Assembly: GCA_030604405.1 (NCBI GenBank)
Contig: JAUVVY010000003.1
Span: 1-64,000 of the forward strand
DNA from: a bacterium
GTDB lineage: Bacteria > Armatimonadota > Zipacnadia > Zipacnadales > UBA11051
DNA length: 64,000 bases
Direction of reading: 5' to 3'
Below are positions 1 to 8,107 of this stretch, in pieces (the stretch's first letter is position 1; each line of letters begins with the position of its first letter). Both the position numbers and the translations under genes were made by a program. The notes beneath the pieces were generated by a model that ran no database searches, was not told the DNA's origin, and worked only from the letters and a program-made list of their open reading frames with translations.

Positions 1-162
1 CATGCCTCCTATGCGATTTCTGTTCGTCGGGGCAGCGCTTTGCCTGCGGCTTCCTTCAGACCAACCCTCGCGGAAGTGGCCCTTGCCGTCCGGCTAACAG
101 TTCCCCCTGTCGGGCCTGTAGAGGACTTGCACCTCCAAGTCGGCGCGCCCTGCCGGGCGCAC
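1..162 (-). mobile_element. Group II intron, 5' part (domain I), truncated by window edge
   Basis: On the minus strand the sequence begins GTGCGCCCGGCA at 162 and then shows the block order of bacterial group II intron domain I: GGAGGTGCAAGTCCTCTAC, GTTAGCCGGACGGCAAGGG, CTGAAGGAAGCC, and GACGAACAG near the window edge. This is recognised from memory of intron consensus sequences. The rest of the intron, including any reverse transcriptase/maturase, lies beyond position 1. The 5' junction falls about ten bases after the hairpin of an intrinsic terminator, which is the insertion habit of bacterial class C introns; the subclass is not certain. The open frame across this stretch is not a gene. 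Confidence 0.82.
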
Positions 163-171
163 CCAAATAAA

Positions 172-198
172 AAGGGCGTCCCGCAAGGGGACACCCTT
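172..198 (-). terminator. Intrinsic terminator of the pseudopilin gene, hit by the intron
   Basis: On the minus strand an 11-base stem (AAGGGTGTCCC pairing with GGGACGCCCTT, one G-U pair) closes a small loop and is followed by TTTTTATTT at 173-165. It lies about 30 bases behind the stop codon at 231. The group II intron begins immediately after the T-tract. Confidence 0.85.
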
Positions 199-230
199 CG
201 AAGCCGCGGCTAGTTGACACTCACAGGCTG

Positions 231-1004
231 CTATTCGCGCTGCGGCCAGTCGCCACCGTCGGCCTGCCGTCCGGCCACCCAGACATCACCGGTGAGCGCG
301 CCCGCGCGGCCGGAGTTGTAGTTAAACGGGTACTGACTGCCAACGGAGCCCCTGACGTGGCCATCGAGATAAAGGAAATTCTTGCCGTTAAAATGGAAGG
401 ACTCTTCGCTCCAACTGTCGCCGTCGCCCGGCGGCGCCTCGGTGGTCTTGTGGTTCGTGGTCTCAAACACGTTCTGCCCCAGCGCATCGCCCCATGCCGT
501 AGGCTTCCAAGCGCCCTTTTCAAAAAGCAATACTGTTCTGGTCGGCGCGGGGATCTCGTCCCGGTAAGCGCCTCGCAACGCGGCCCAGTCGGCGTTGATC
601 TGGCCGTCAACGCGTTTCTGCGTGTACTGAGCCATGGTGTAGGCACGGGCATCGCGTCCGTCGCTGTTCGGGTTGCCCTTGCACTTGAGGATTGAACTGT
701 TGCGAATGTAGGGCATCAGCACGGCATCCCAGGTCAGAAAGCCGGGATCCATATTATCGTCCGGAGCGCTGCCGGGGTTGTTATGGACGATACACCATGT
801 GGGGATGAACCCGCCGCTATCCTGTATATACAACGTGAATGCCTTGCCGAGTTGGCTAAGGTTGCTCAGACAAGTCGTCTGGCGACCTTTCATCCGGGCC
901 CGGCTGAAAACCGGGAACAGGATAGCCGCCAGTAGTGCAATGATTGCAATGACAGTTAACAGTTCAATGAGTGTGAAACCTCTGCGACATCGCACGTTCT
1001 TCAT
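231..1004 (-). CDS. Type II secretion/type IV pilin-like pseudopilin, H-X9-DG family
   Basis: This 257-residue protein starts with a prepilin leader: a short basic stretch, then GFTLIELLTVIAII, the prepilin peptidase cleavage and methylation site followed by the hydrophobic spine helix. Near residues 204-215 it carries H-X9-DG (HFNGKNFLYLDG), the motif of the DUF1559/H-X9-DG pseudopilins common in Planctomycetota, Lentisphaerota and Armatimonadota. It should be inserted in the inner membrane and assembled into a pseudopilus; the exact role is unknown. The ATG at 1004 follows AAAAGGAG with good spacing. It lies downstream of a second, related pseudopilin and ends at an intrinsic terminator. 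Confidence 0.9.
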   Translation of the reverse strand: MKNVRCRRGFTLIELLTVIAIIALLAAILFPVFSRARMKGRQTTCLSNLSQLGKAFTLYIQDSGGFIPTWCIVHNNPGSAPDDNMDPGFLTWDAVLMPYIRNSSILKCKGNPNSDGRDARAYTMAQYTQKRVDGQINADWAALRGAYRDEIPAPTRTVLLFEKGAWKPTAWGDALGQNVFETTNHKTTEAPPGDGDSWSEESFHFNGKNFLYLDGHVRGSVGSQYPFNYNSGRAGALTGDVWVAGRQADGGDWPQRE

Positions 1005-1049
1005 CCACTATACACTCCTTTTAGAAACGCCACTGGTGCGACTCTAGCA

Positions 1050-1721
1050 TTAGCCCGGCGGCCAATCACCTACTGGCGGTAGCGCTGGATACTCGCAATC
1101 TCCCGGCTCTCCGCCAGTTCGATAACTCGCCGCGAACGGCCCACTGCTCTTATTATACCACTTAACGTGCCCATCCAAAAACAGAAAATTCTTCCCGTCA
1201 AAATGAAAGTAGCGCTGATCGGGCACCTGGCTGGTGGACTGGTGGAAATTCTCGGCCGCTGCATCCTCCCAGGTACCGGGCACATAGGCGCCTTTTTCCA
1301 TCAGCATGACCGCTTCGACCACGTTCGCAATCCTGCCAATCTCGATGCCACTGATGTAGCGCGGCATTGAATAGGAGCGGTACTGGGTCCCGTAGGGATT
1401 GTCCGAGCATATCAGTATCTGGCGGTTCTTTACGTACGGCTGGATGGTGTCGTCCCAGGTTCCCGCATACCCGGGAAGCCGCCCGGCGCCGTCAGGAGCG
1501 CCGCCGGCCTGGCTCCACAGCGGCATGAACTCATCATAATCCTCGACGTACATCTTAATCGCAATACCGAGTTGATGCAGGTTCGACTGGCACGACGCCT
1601 GCCGCGCCTTCGCACGCGCTCGCCCGAATACCGGCATCAGCATTGCAGCCAGTATCGAGATTATCGCAATCACAACCAATAACTCAATCAGCGTAAAGCC
1701 CGATCGCCTCGCGCGTGCCAT
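1050..1721 (-). CDS. Second H-X9-DG pseudopilin
   Basis: About 223 residues. The N terminus has a basic run then GFTLIELLVVIAIISILAA, a class III (prepilin) signal. The C-terminal third has HFDGKNFLFLDG, an H-X9-DG motif, and a tail ending GDWPPG that resembles the neighbour's GDWPQ tail, so the two genes are paralogues. I place the start at the ATG at 1721 (MARARRSG); a TTG eight codons upstream is in frame but would add an unusual extension before the leader. It is encoded 45 bases upstream of the other pseudopilin, probably co-transcribed. Confidence 0.88.
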   Translation of the reverse strand: MARARRSGFTLIELLVVIAIISILAAMLMPVFGRARAKARQASCQSNLHQLGIAIKMYVEDYDEFMPLWSQAGGAPDGAGRLPGYAGTWDDTIQPYVKNRQILICSDNPYGTQYRSYSMPRYISGIEIGRIANVVEAVMLMEKGAYVPGTWEDAAAENFHQSTSQVPDQRYFHFDGKNFLFLDGHVKWYNKSSGPFAASYRTGGEPGDCEYPALPPVGDWPPG

Positions 1722-1783
1722 CTGGTCATCACCAACGTACTGCAAAGCCCCACCCGGCCAGAGCGAATATTGCTGTTGCCTTA

Positions 1784-1810
1784 TTTATACCCAATAAGCG
1801 GCCACCTCAA
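1784..1810 (-). promoter_or_regulatory. Candidate sigma-70 promoter for the pseudopilin pair
   Basis: On the minus strand TTGAGG (1810-1805) and TATAAA (1789-1784) are separated by 15 bases, a short but usable spacer, about 60 bases upstream of the ATG at 1721. The remaining gap to 2002 shows no gene. Confidence 0.4.
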
Positions 1811-2002
1811 CGCATTATGGGAATATTTCATGAATTCGATGTGCGGCCGCCACTTCAGATAGCTCGCCAATTACGATGCCTCGAACCGTTACGGACGTAT
1901 TCCCGCCGGATTCGCGTCCGCCTGCCGCAAGCGCGCTTGACGAAAGACGCGCAACCCTCGGCCGCGCGTCCTTGCCTTGCCGGTTGTATCAACCGGAATA
2001 TC

Positions 2003-2902
2003 TTATTCTTCTTCGCCGTCTATAGTGCCGATCTCGATATCTAGGTCCTCACGCTCGTCTATGCGCTCGATCATGCCGTCGCGGATATGCACGATGCGGT
2101 CGGAGACGTCAATCATCTTTAGGTCGTGCGTCGCCGAGATGATGGTCGTCTCACTTTCCGCATTCAGGCGCTTGAGCAGGTCGATGATCTCCTTGCCGGT
2201 CTGCAGGTCGAGGTTGCCGGTCGGCTCGTCGGCCAGAACGATGGCCGGAGCGTTAGCCAGCGACCGGGCAACTGCCACGCGCTGCTGCTGGCCACCGGAA
2301 AGCTCGTATGGCTTGTGGTGGAGCCTGTCGCCAAGCCCGACAATGTCCAGCAGCAGCGCACCGCGTTCCAGCATCTCATCCGAGCTCATCCCCGCAAATA
2401 TCATCGGCAGAGTGACGTTCTCCATAGCAGTCATAACCGGGATAAGGTTAAATGTTTGGAAGATGTAGCCGATCTTGCGGCAACGCAGCCAGGCCAGCTC
2501 GAAGGCGTCCAACTGAGCCATGTCCACCTCTTCAATGAAGCAGGTGCCCGATGTTGGCTTGTCCAGCCCGCCGATCATGTTGAACAGGGTTGACTTGCCG
2601 GAACCGGACGGCCCCATGATCGAGAGGTACTCGCCGCGCCTGATATCCAGCTCAACGTCCCGCAGCGCCGGCACTTCAACCTCGCCCATCGTGTAAATCT
2701 TTGTGAGGCCTTTGGTGCGCACGATGAACTCGTGCGTGGTCATGGACTCGTCTCTCGCGAAGGCGCCAGAAGATTCCTCAGCGACAGTGTGCGCGAGCTC
2801 CTCCATCACGCCGCGCAAGTCAGCACCGCAGTCGGGACATACGGTCACCAGGCCCGTGGTCTCGATCACTGTCTTACATTTAGGGCACTCAATCTTCGCC
2901 AT
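2003..2902 (-). CDS. ABC transporter ATP-binding protein (MacB/LolD type) with N-terminal zinc ribbon
   Basis: This 299-residue ATPase has Walker A GPSGSGKST (97-105), signature LSGGQQQR, Walker B IVLADEPTGNLD and the H-loop ATHD. The GNLD and SGGQQQR signatures are typical of the MacB/LolD/FtsE group that energises lipoprotein release or peptide/lipid export. An unusual extra is a CPKC...CPDC zinc-ribbon motif at residues 6-25, joined by a linker of about 35 residues to the ATPase. The C terminus is acidic. A strong SD (AGGAGGT) precedes the ATG at 2902. It lies 36 bases behind its permease partner, forming a two-gene operon. The substrate cannot be told from sequence. Confidence 0.9.
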   Translation of the reverse strand: MAKIECPKCKTVIETTGLVTVCPDCGADLRGVMEELAHTVAEESSGAFARDESMTTHEFIVRTKGLTKIYTMGEVEVPALRDVELDIRRGEYLSIMGPSGSGKSTLFNMIGGLDKPTSGTCFIEEVDMAQLDAFELAWLRCRKIGYIFQTFNLIPVMTAMENVTLPMIFAGMSSDEMLERGALLLDIVGLGDRLHHKPYELSGGQQQRVAVARSLANAPAIVLADEPTGNLDLQTGKEIIDLLKRLNAESETTIISATHDLKMIDVSDRIVHIRDGMIERIDEREDLDIEIGTIDGEEE

Positions 2903-2938
2903 GGCACTACCTCCTGCAATAATCGCCCGACAAGCCGT

Positions 2939-3673
2939 CTAGACTTCGGTGGACAGGGCTACCGCCGGGGCCATGCGTGCAGCCCTCACGGCTGGCGGCA
3001 CTGCGGCAACTAGCGATATGACGCAGCCAATGACGACGGCGATGCCAATATAGGTCAGCATTTGGCCCCAGTCCATCTTCGCAGTTATCGAACTACCGGC
3101 TTTGATCATGTAGATAACAAGCATTATAAGGTGGCCGATGATCGCTCCGACTAGTGCGCCGAGGAAGCCTAGAACTGCCGTCTCTATGAGAAAAAGACGC
3201 ACTATGAACTCGTCGAGCGCGCCAAGGCACTTCATCGTCCCTATCTCGCGGAACCGCTCTGTCACCGACATCAGCATCGAGTTGGTAATGCCGACCCCGC
3301 AAACCAGAAGCGACATCACGACCAGCCACACCTGGCGCGCCTTACCTTCCGCTCGCTCGCCGGGCTCCTCCACGCCCTCCGTCATCATCGCAACTCCGCC
3401 CTCCACCTCCGTCTTACCGGCCTCCTGCTGCAGCCCTGCAAGCGGCTTTTCCTCCTCCAGCGCATCCTGGATCACATTGGTCGTCCAGACCGAGACCAAG
3501 AATGCAATCCCCAGGATAACCCCGGTCGCCGTAATCGCCGCACGGCCCAGACGCAGCGTCACGTTACGCATTGCAATGCGAAAAGCCTCCGGCCACGGCA
3601 GCATGATCTGCCGTCTTATCTCGTCATCCTCACTCGGCTTTGCTGCGGCCAGCATCCTATCAATATCAATCAT
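2939..3673 (-). CDS. ABC transporter permease, FtsX/MacB-like, short form
   Basis: This 244-residue membrane protein has the MacB/FtsX layout: an N-terminal amphipathic part, TM1 around 47-66 (ITATGVILGIAFLVSV), an extracytoplasmic insert, then three TM helices forming the FtsX domain (VWLVVMSLLVCGVGITNSML, with the conserved ERFREIGTMKCLGA coupling segment). The insert is only about 45-50 residues, rich in Glu, against roughly 200 in MacB. It is therefore a minimal permease, probably dimeric, working with the ATPase downstream. The ATG at 3673 has GGAGAG eight bases upstream. Export of a lipid or lipoprotein is possible but not shown. Confidence 0.85.
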   Translation of the reverse strand: MIDIDRMLAAAKPSEDDEIRRQIMLPWPEAFRIAMRNVTLRLGRAAITATGVILGIAFLVSVWTTNVIQDALEEEKPLAGLQQEAGKTEVEGGVAMMTEGVEEPGERAEGKARQVWLVVMSLLVCGVGITNSMLMSVTERFREIGTMKCLGALDEFIVRLFLIETAVLGFLGALVGAIIGHLIMLVIYMIKAGSSITAKMDWGQMLTYIGIAVVIGCVISLVAAVPPAVRAARMAPAVALSTEV

Positions 3674-3939
3674 CGCACATGCTCTCCACTAGCTCTCTTG
3701 AGCTCTCGATAATGCTTGAGCAGTACCTCACCGTGCAGACGCAAACCTATTTCCACGCGCCTGGCGCAGCCTCCTCCGTATTATAAGACACGCAGCAGCA
3801 TCACGCAACTGTAGGTTTCGACCTATTCAGCGCTTTCTCCTGCTTCGTGCAAAGATTCTTTCCATTTGCTCTGCCTCGATCGCAGCAAACGGCGATCTTG
3901 GGCGCTGCAACCACCGCAGACGTCGGCTTCCTCAGCGTC

Positions 3940-3968
3940 TTGTGCCATGTCTGCGGCTCTGCTATAGT
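3940..3968 (+). promoter_or_regulatory. Sigma-70 promoter for the radical SAM operon
   Basis: TTGTGC (3940-3945), a 17-base spacer and TATAGT (3963-3968) lie just before the start codon at 3986. The predicted transcript would have a leader of only about ten bases. The divergent gap 3674-3985 shows no gene of its own. Confidence 0.55.
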
Positions 3969-3985
3969 GTGGCCGGTGATTGGCG

Positions 3986-5569
3986 ATGAGAGCACAGCAA
4001 GCCGATTTGTCGCGCCAACAACTACTTGCCGCAGAAACACGACTGCTCGGGGCCTGGAGCACTCCGGCCCGCATTCAGGTCTGCCTGCTCTATCCCAATA
4101 CCTACCACACGGCCATGTCGTCGCTGGCCGTGCACTCTCTGTACACGCTGCTCAACGGTTTGGCGGACCTCTCCTGCGAAAGGGCGTTTCTGCCGTCTCA
4201 GACCGAGATTGCCGATCTGCGCCGCCGCAATCAGCCGTTGTGCTCCCTCGAATCGGACACTCCGCTCGGTGGCTTCGATGTGCTGGCGCTCACTACCTCC
4301 TTCGAACTGGACTGGCTCAACCTGCCGCTGTGTCTGGACTTGGCCGGCGTCCCGGCGCTGCGTGCCGATCGCACGCCGCAGCACCCATTCCTACTTGGCG
4401 GCGGGCCTTGTTTCACGGCCAACCCCGCGCCGGTTCTGGACATCTTCGATGCCATCTATGTCGGCGAGATCGAGCCAGCCCTGCCGCACTTGCAGCAGAT
4501 GGCCGAAGTTGCCCGCTCGCAGTGGTGCGAACATCTCGGCGACTGCCCCGGCTTCATAATTCCCGACCTCACCAGTTCACCCGCACCGCGCCGCTGTGCC
4601 GCCGATCTGGACGACTGCCCCACTGCCACGACTGTCCTCACGCCACACACCGAATTTGCCGACAGCTATCTGATCGAAATGAGTCGTGGCTGCGAGAGGG
4701 GCTGTAGCTTCTGCCTCGCCGGGCAGATCTACCGCCCGGTACGGCACCGCCGGCCCGAAGCGCTGCTGGAGCCGATTGCACGCGCGCTGGCCCACACCGG
4801 CCGCATCGGCCTGGTGGCTGCGTCCGTATCCGACTACCCGTGGCTGAACCAGCTCTGCGACGGCCTGCAGGCTATCGCGCCGCCACCTAAAGTCTCAGTC
4901 TCTTCAATGCGCGCTGACGGCGGCAATCAGCGGCTTTTCGAACTCCTGGCCGCCTCGGGCCAGCGGTCTGTTACTTTCGCACCCGAGACCGGAACCGAGG
5001 CCCTGCGCGACAGCGTCTGCAAGCATCTGTCTGACAAGCAGCTCTACGAGGCCATCGCCGCCGCTGTGGGTGCCGGTCTCACATCTGTAAAGCTCTACTT
5101 CATCATCGGTCTGCCCGAAGAGACCGAACACGACCGCAACGCGATTCCAGCCCTGGTACAAGAACTCTCCGCCGAGTTCGCCCAGTGCTCCTGGAGCATT
5201 AGTGTCAACCCGTTTGTCCCCAAGCCGCACACTGCACTGCAAGCCGTCGGCGTCCCTGAGATTCAGACAATGCGCGGGTATCTGGCGCGATTGACGGATG
5301 CCCTCGAGCAACTGCCCCGCGTGCAGGTGCGCACCGGCTCGGCGCGCTGGGCGGCCGTGCAAGCGGCTATCTCCCGGGGCGATTCGCGTCTCGCTCCCGC
5401 GCTCGTCACAGCAGGTGTCAAGCAGGCTGATTTCTCGGAACTGCGCCGCATCTTCGCCGACGCCGGTCACGATCTAGCCGCCTGCGCCGAGCCGCTGAAA
5501 CCCGGTGCAGGCTGCCCCTGGGACATTGTCAACCCGGTTTGCTACGACGTTACCGGAGGTGGCAACTGA
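3986..5569 (+). CDS. Radical SAM protein with B12-binding-like N-terminal domain (TIGR03960-like)
   Basis: About 527 residues. The N-terminal 200 residues (VCLLYPNTYHTAMSSLAVHS, ALTTSFELDWLNLPLCLDLA, GGGPCFTANPAPVLDIFDAIYVGE) match the B12-binding-like fold of the TIGR03960 family. The radical SAM cluster motif is C236-ERG-C240-SF-C243. The enzyme should bind a 4Fe-4S cluster and SAM; the reaction in this family is unknown. In other bacteria this family is usually followed by a DUF2344 partner. Here the next gene is instead a Trm11-like methyltransferase, which points towards RNA modification (inference). The ATG at 3986 is chosen; an in-frame TTG at 3980 is possible. Confidence 0.85.
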   Translation: MRAQQADLSRQQLLAAETRLLGAWSTPARIQVCLLYPNTYHTAMSSLAVHSLYTLLNGLADLSCERAFLPSQTEIADLRRRNQPLCSLESDTPLGGFDVLALTTSFELDWLNLPLCLDLAGVPALRADRTPQHPFLLGGGPCFTANPAPVLDIFDAIYVGEIEPALPHLQQMAEVARSQWCEHLGDCPGFIIPDLTSSPAPRRCAADLDDCPTATTVLTPHTEFADSYLIEMSRGCERGCSFCLAGQIYRPVRHRRPEALLEPIARALAHTGRIGLVAASVSDYPWLNQLCDGLQAIAPPPKVSVSSMRADGGNQRLFELLAASGQRSVTFAPETGTEALRDSVCKHLSDKQLYEAIAAAVGAGLTSVKLYFIIGLPEETEHDRNAIPALVQELSAEFAQCSWSISVNPFVPKPHTALQAVGVPEIQTMRGYLARLTDALEQLPRVQVRTGSARWAAVQAAISRGDSRLAPALVTAGVKQADFSELRRIFADAGHDLAACAEPLKPGAGCPWDIVNPVCYDVTGGGN

Positions 5570-5571
5570 CC

Positions 5572-6492
5572 GTGTACGCCTATATCCTGGTTGTGCCGCA
5601 ATCTCACGACGAACTGGCAAGGGCCGAATTTCACGCCTTTACCGGCTGCGAGACCGCCAGCCGCGTCGGCCTGGCGTCAGCCGCAATTGACATCTCACGC
5701 GCGGCCTTCATATCCACCTGTATTCACACCCTCGCCCAGGGCGCATCGTTAGAGCAGCTCTGCGCCGACATCAGCGCCAAAGGCCTGGCGTGGGAGGGCT
5801 TTCGCATCGAGAATTTCTGCCCGTCTGAGAAGTTGAAGTTCACTTCTCTGGAGCCGGTCATTGCCGCCGCCGATGCCATTACCGGCCGTCCCGACCTGTC
5901 TCACCCGTCCGTGCGTCTCGGCCTGATCGCCACTCCCGATTTGTGGGCGCTCGGCCCGATCGTCAGCGAGTATGCCTCCGACTGGCCCGCCCACGAGAAG
6001 CGCCCGCACTTCTTCTCCGGCTCCCTGCCCACCCGCTTCGCCCGCGCGATGGTCAATCTGGTGGCATCTCCGGGCGACACGCTGATTGATCCCTGCTGCG
6101 GCGTCGGCGTCGCCCTCATTGAGGCGCTAGCCATTGGTGTCAACGCCGTCGGCTGTGATGTCAATCTGAAACTGGTGGGCCGGGCGGCGGATAACCTGCG
6201 CGCGCTCGGCTTGCCCCAGCGTGCCTTTGCAGCCGATGCCAGGCGCCTCACCGGCAGCTACGACGCGGCCGTGCTGGACCTGCCCTATGGACGCAACGTC
6301 AGCCACGGCGACGAGCTTTATGCCGACCTGCTGCGCACTCTTGGCACCATCGCCCGCCGCATTGCAGTCGTGGCGGCACGTGATCTGTCCGCTGAGCTTG
6401 CCGACAACCTCGGCCTGCGCGTCTTGCGCCATATTCAAGTGGCCAAGAGCAGTAATCTGGTCCGCCATCTGCACCTTGCTGTCGCGCGGTAA
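5572..6492 (+). CDS. Trm11/UPF0020-like RNA methyltransferase
   Basis: About 306 residues. The C-terminal half is a class I SAM methyltransferase: FARAMVNLVASPGDTLIDPCCGVG forms motif I and its approach, and DLPYG (236-240) is the N-(D/S)-PPY-type catalytic motif of enzymes that methylate exocyclic amino groups of guanine in tRNA or rRNA (Trm11, RlmL family). The N-terminal half resembles the Trm11 N-terminal region but has no clear THUMP signature. The GTG at 5572 is the likely start because GGAGGT lies about 12 bases upstream, inside the end of the radical SAM gene, two bases after its stop. The arrangement implies translational coupling. Confidence 0.75.
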   Translation: MYAYILVVPQSHDELARAEFHAFTGCETASRVGLASAAIDISRAAFISTCIHTLAQGASLEQLCADISAKGLAWEGFRIENFCPSEKLKFTSLEPVIAAADAITGRPDLSHPSVRLGLIATPDLWALGPIVSEYASDWPAHEKRPHFFSGSLPTRFARAMVNLVASPGDTLIDPCCGVGVALIEALAIGVNAVGCDVNLKLVGRAADNLRALGLPQRAFAADARRLTGSYDAAVLDLPYGRNVSHGDELYADLLRTLGTIARRIAVVAARDLSAELADNLGLRVLRHIQVAKSSNLVRHLHLAVAR

Positions 6493-6519
6493 ATGCGCCG
6501 GAACTTGTGGGAGGTAAGA

Positions 6520-7290
6520 ATGGAACTCGCCGCTGCCGATTTCGCCAAACTGATGGCGGCGCTGGGCGAAAACACCCGCACCGTCATACCCTTTCACTTC
6601 CTGAGAAGAGAACGCGCCCGAGCATGGGCCGACGAAGACTTCGCCAACGCCGTCATCCAGACCGGTGCCGCGGACCCGATGGCATTTATCTTCGGCGAAG
6701 AGGCCAACTGGCAGGCCGAGGTAGTCGCCACTCTCAGACCGCAGCGTCTCTACTGGTGCCCTGATTCCACGGTCGCAGCGCTTTTGCCCGTTGTTGACAA
6801 TAAGCACGAAAATGACCTCATCCTGGAACCCGACATCCAGCGCACGGTCGCCGAATACGTCCACATACCGCCCCCGGAAGGCGCCGAAATCCGCCGCATG
6901 ACGGCTGCCGATCTGCCTGTCATAACCACCTGCTCGCCCGAGGTCGCCTGGCTGCGCAATGCCTGGGATTCATGGGAGGAACTGCTCGAAAAGGGCCTCC
7001 TGATCGCGGCCCTCGCCGACGGCAGGATGGTATCCGGGGCGCTCACCTACGCCCGTGCCGAGGTTCTTGACGACATCGGCGTGGCCACCGAATCGGCCTA
7101 CCAGCGGCGCGGCTTGAGCAGTGCCTGCACCTCGGCGCTGGTCAGGGAAATCTTCGACGAAGGCCGCCGCCCGCTATGGACTGTATTTGTCAGCAACACG
7201 CCGTCTGTGCGTATATCGGATAAGCTCGGGTTTATGACCCAGACACAATGCACAGTCATCCGCGCGCAATACGAGCACGAAAACTCCTAG
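6520..7290 (+). CDS. GNAT-family N-acetyltransferase
   Basis: About 256 residues. The C-terminal domain (residues about 125-245) has the GNAT core, with IGVATESAYQRRGLSSACTSAL as the acetyl-CoA pyrophosphate-binding (Q/R-x-x-G-x-A) region and a VFVSNTPSVRISDKLGF segment typical of motif B. The N-terminal 120 residues resemble the extra domain of the GNAT_acetyltr_2/FR47-like subgroup. The acetyl acceptor is unknown. The ATG at 6520 is preceded by GGGAGGTAAGA, a near-ideal SD. It follows the methyltransferase by 27 bases and is likely in the same operon. Confidence 0.82.
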   Translation: MELAAADFAKLMAALGENTRTVIPFHFLRRERARAWADEDFANAVIQTGAADPMAFIFGEEANWQAEVVATLRPQRLYWCPDSTVAALLPVVDNKHENDLILEPDIQRTVAEYVHIPPPEGAEIRRMTAADLPVITTCSPEVAWLRNAWDSWEELLEKGLLIAALADGRMVSGALTYARAEVLDDIGVATESAYQRRGLSSACTSALVREIFDEGRRPLWTVFVSNTPSVRISDKLGFMTQTQCTVIRAQYEHENS

Positions 7291-7307
7291 CGCAGAGGTG
7301 TAGTGAC

Positions 7308-7961
7308 ATGCGAATAATAGACATCACCGGGCCGATATACTCGGGCATGTGGCACTATCCGCCGCCATATCCCGAAACGCTCATCGAGGAGATCCCCGCG
7401 CCTGAGTGGATTGAGTACCCCACATATTCCTGGACCTTCCAGATGTGCTGCCAGAGCGGAACCTATCTGGAGACATCCTTACACGTGGACCGCGACGGCC
7501 CGCCGCTTATTGACGTGCCGATCGAGGAGTTGTTCCTGCGCCCTGCCGCCGTCATCAGGGTCAGTGTCGAGCCCCTCGGCCGCATCGAGGTTGAGGACTT
7601 AACCTCCGCTGCGCCCGAAATCAACCCCGGCGAGGTCATAGTCGTGGATACCGGCTGGGGCAGCAAATGGCGGGACGCGGATTTCATAGAGAACTGCCCA
7701 TACTTCAGCCGCGACGCCATGTACTGGATACTGGACCGCGAACCATTCATCTTCTCCGCAGATATGCCCAAATTCGACTCCTGGGACGACCCGCAGGAGT
7801 TCTTCGGGCGCTTCTTCGATGATGGCGTCCTGCTCCTGGCCCCGGTAGTGAATCTGGCGCAAATACAGGCCGACCGCGGACATATCGTAGCCCTGCCGAT
7901 GAAGGTCGAGCAAGCCTGCGCCGCTCCGTGTCGGACTCTCTTCATCGAAGACTGGCAGTGA
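7308..7961 (+). CDS. Cyclase-family (kynurenine formamidase-like) metal hydrolase
   Basis: This 217-residue protein begins MRIIDITGPIYSGMWHYP, the family's N-terminal strand, and contains SGTYLETSLHVDRDGPPLIDVP. That corresponds to the HxGTHxDxPxH metal-binding signature of the cyclase family (COG1878), but several positions are altered: SGTYLETSLHVD has Tyr-Leu-Glu where the family has His-x-Asp. VVDTGWGSKW matches the conserved DTGW segment. With two changed metal ligands the activity and substrate are uncertain. GAGGTG sits eight bases before the ATG, and the gene follows the acetyltransferase by 17 bases. Confidence 0.75.
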   Translation: MRIIDITGPIYSGMWHYPPPYPETLIEEIPAPEWIEYPTYSWTFQMCCQSGTYLETSLHVDRDGPPLIDVPIEELFLRPAAVIRVSVEPLGRIEVEDLTSAAPEINPGEVIVVDTGWGSKWRDADFIENCPYFSRDAMYWILDREPFIFSADMPKFDSWDDPQEFFGRFFDDGVLLLAPVVNLAQIQADRGHIVALPMKVEQACAAPCRTLFIEDWQ

Positions 7962-8050
7962 ACCGGGGCAAACGTCGGCAAACGAGGAGTCGTGGCTCTT
8001 GATACTGCTGCTGCTTGACTACCTGGGCACGATAGTCCTGCAAAACACAG

Positions 8051-8081
8051 CGGGGAGCCCGATTTCAACAGGGGCTCCCCG
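8051..8081. terminator. Hairpin between convergent genes, probable bidirectional terminator
   Basis: CGGGGAGCCC (8051-8060) pairs perfectly with GGGCTCCCCG (8072-8081). It lies between the cyclase-family gene and the oppositely oriented ferredoxin gene. The T-rich sequence next to it is weak (GTGTTTTG on the minus strand). Confidence 0.6.
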
Positions 8082-8107
8082 CGATGGTTCTCAGGTGACC
8101 AAGCGTC

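Noticed and set aside
9-194. 61-codon minus-strand frame
   Set aside because: It lies within group II intron RNA and the terminator rather than a gene.
3847-4707. 286-codon plus-strand frame before and within the radical SAM gene
   Set aside because: It is out of frame with the radical SAM protein and has no SD or family motif.
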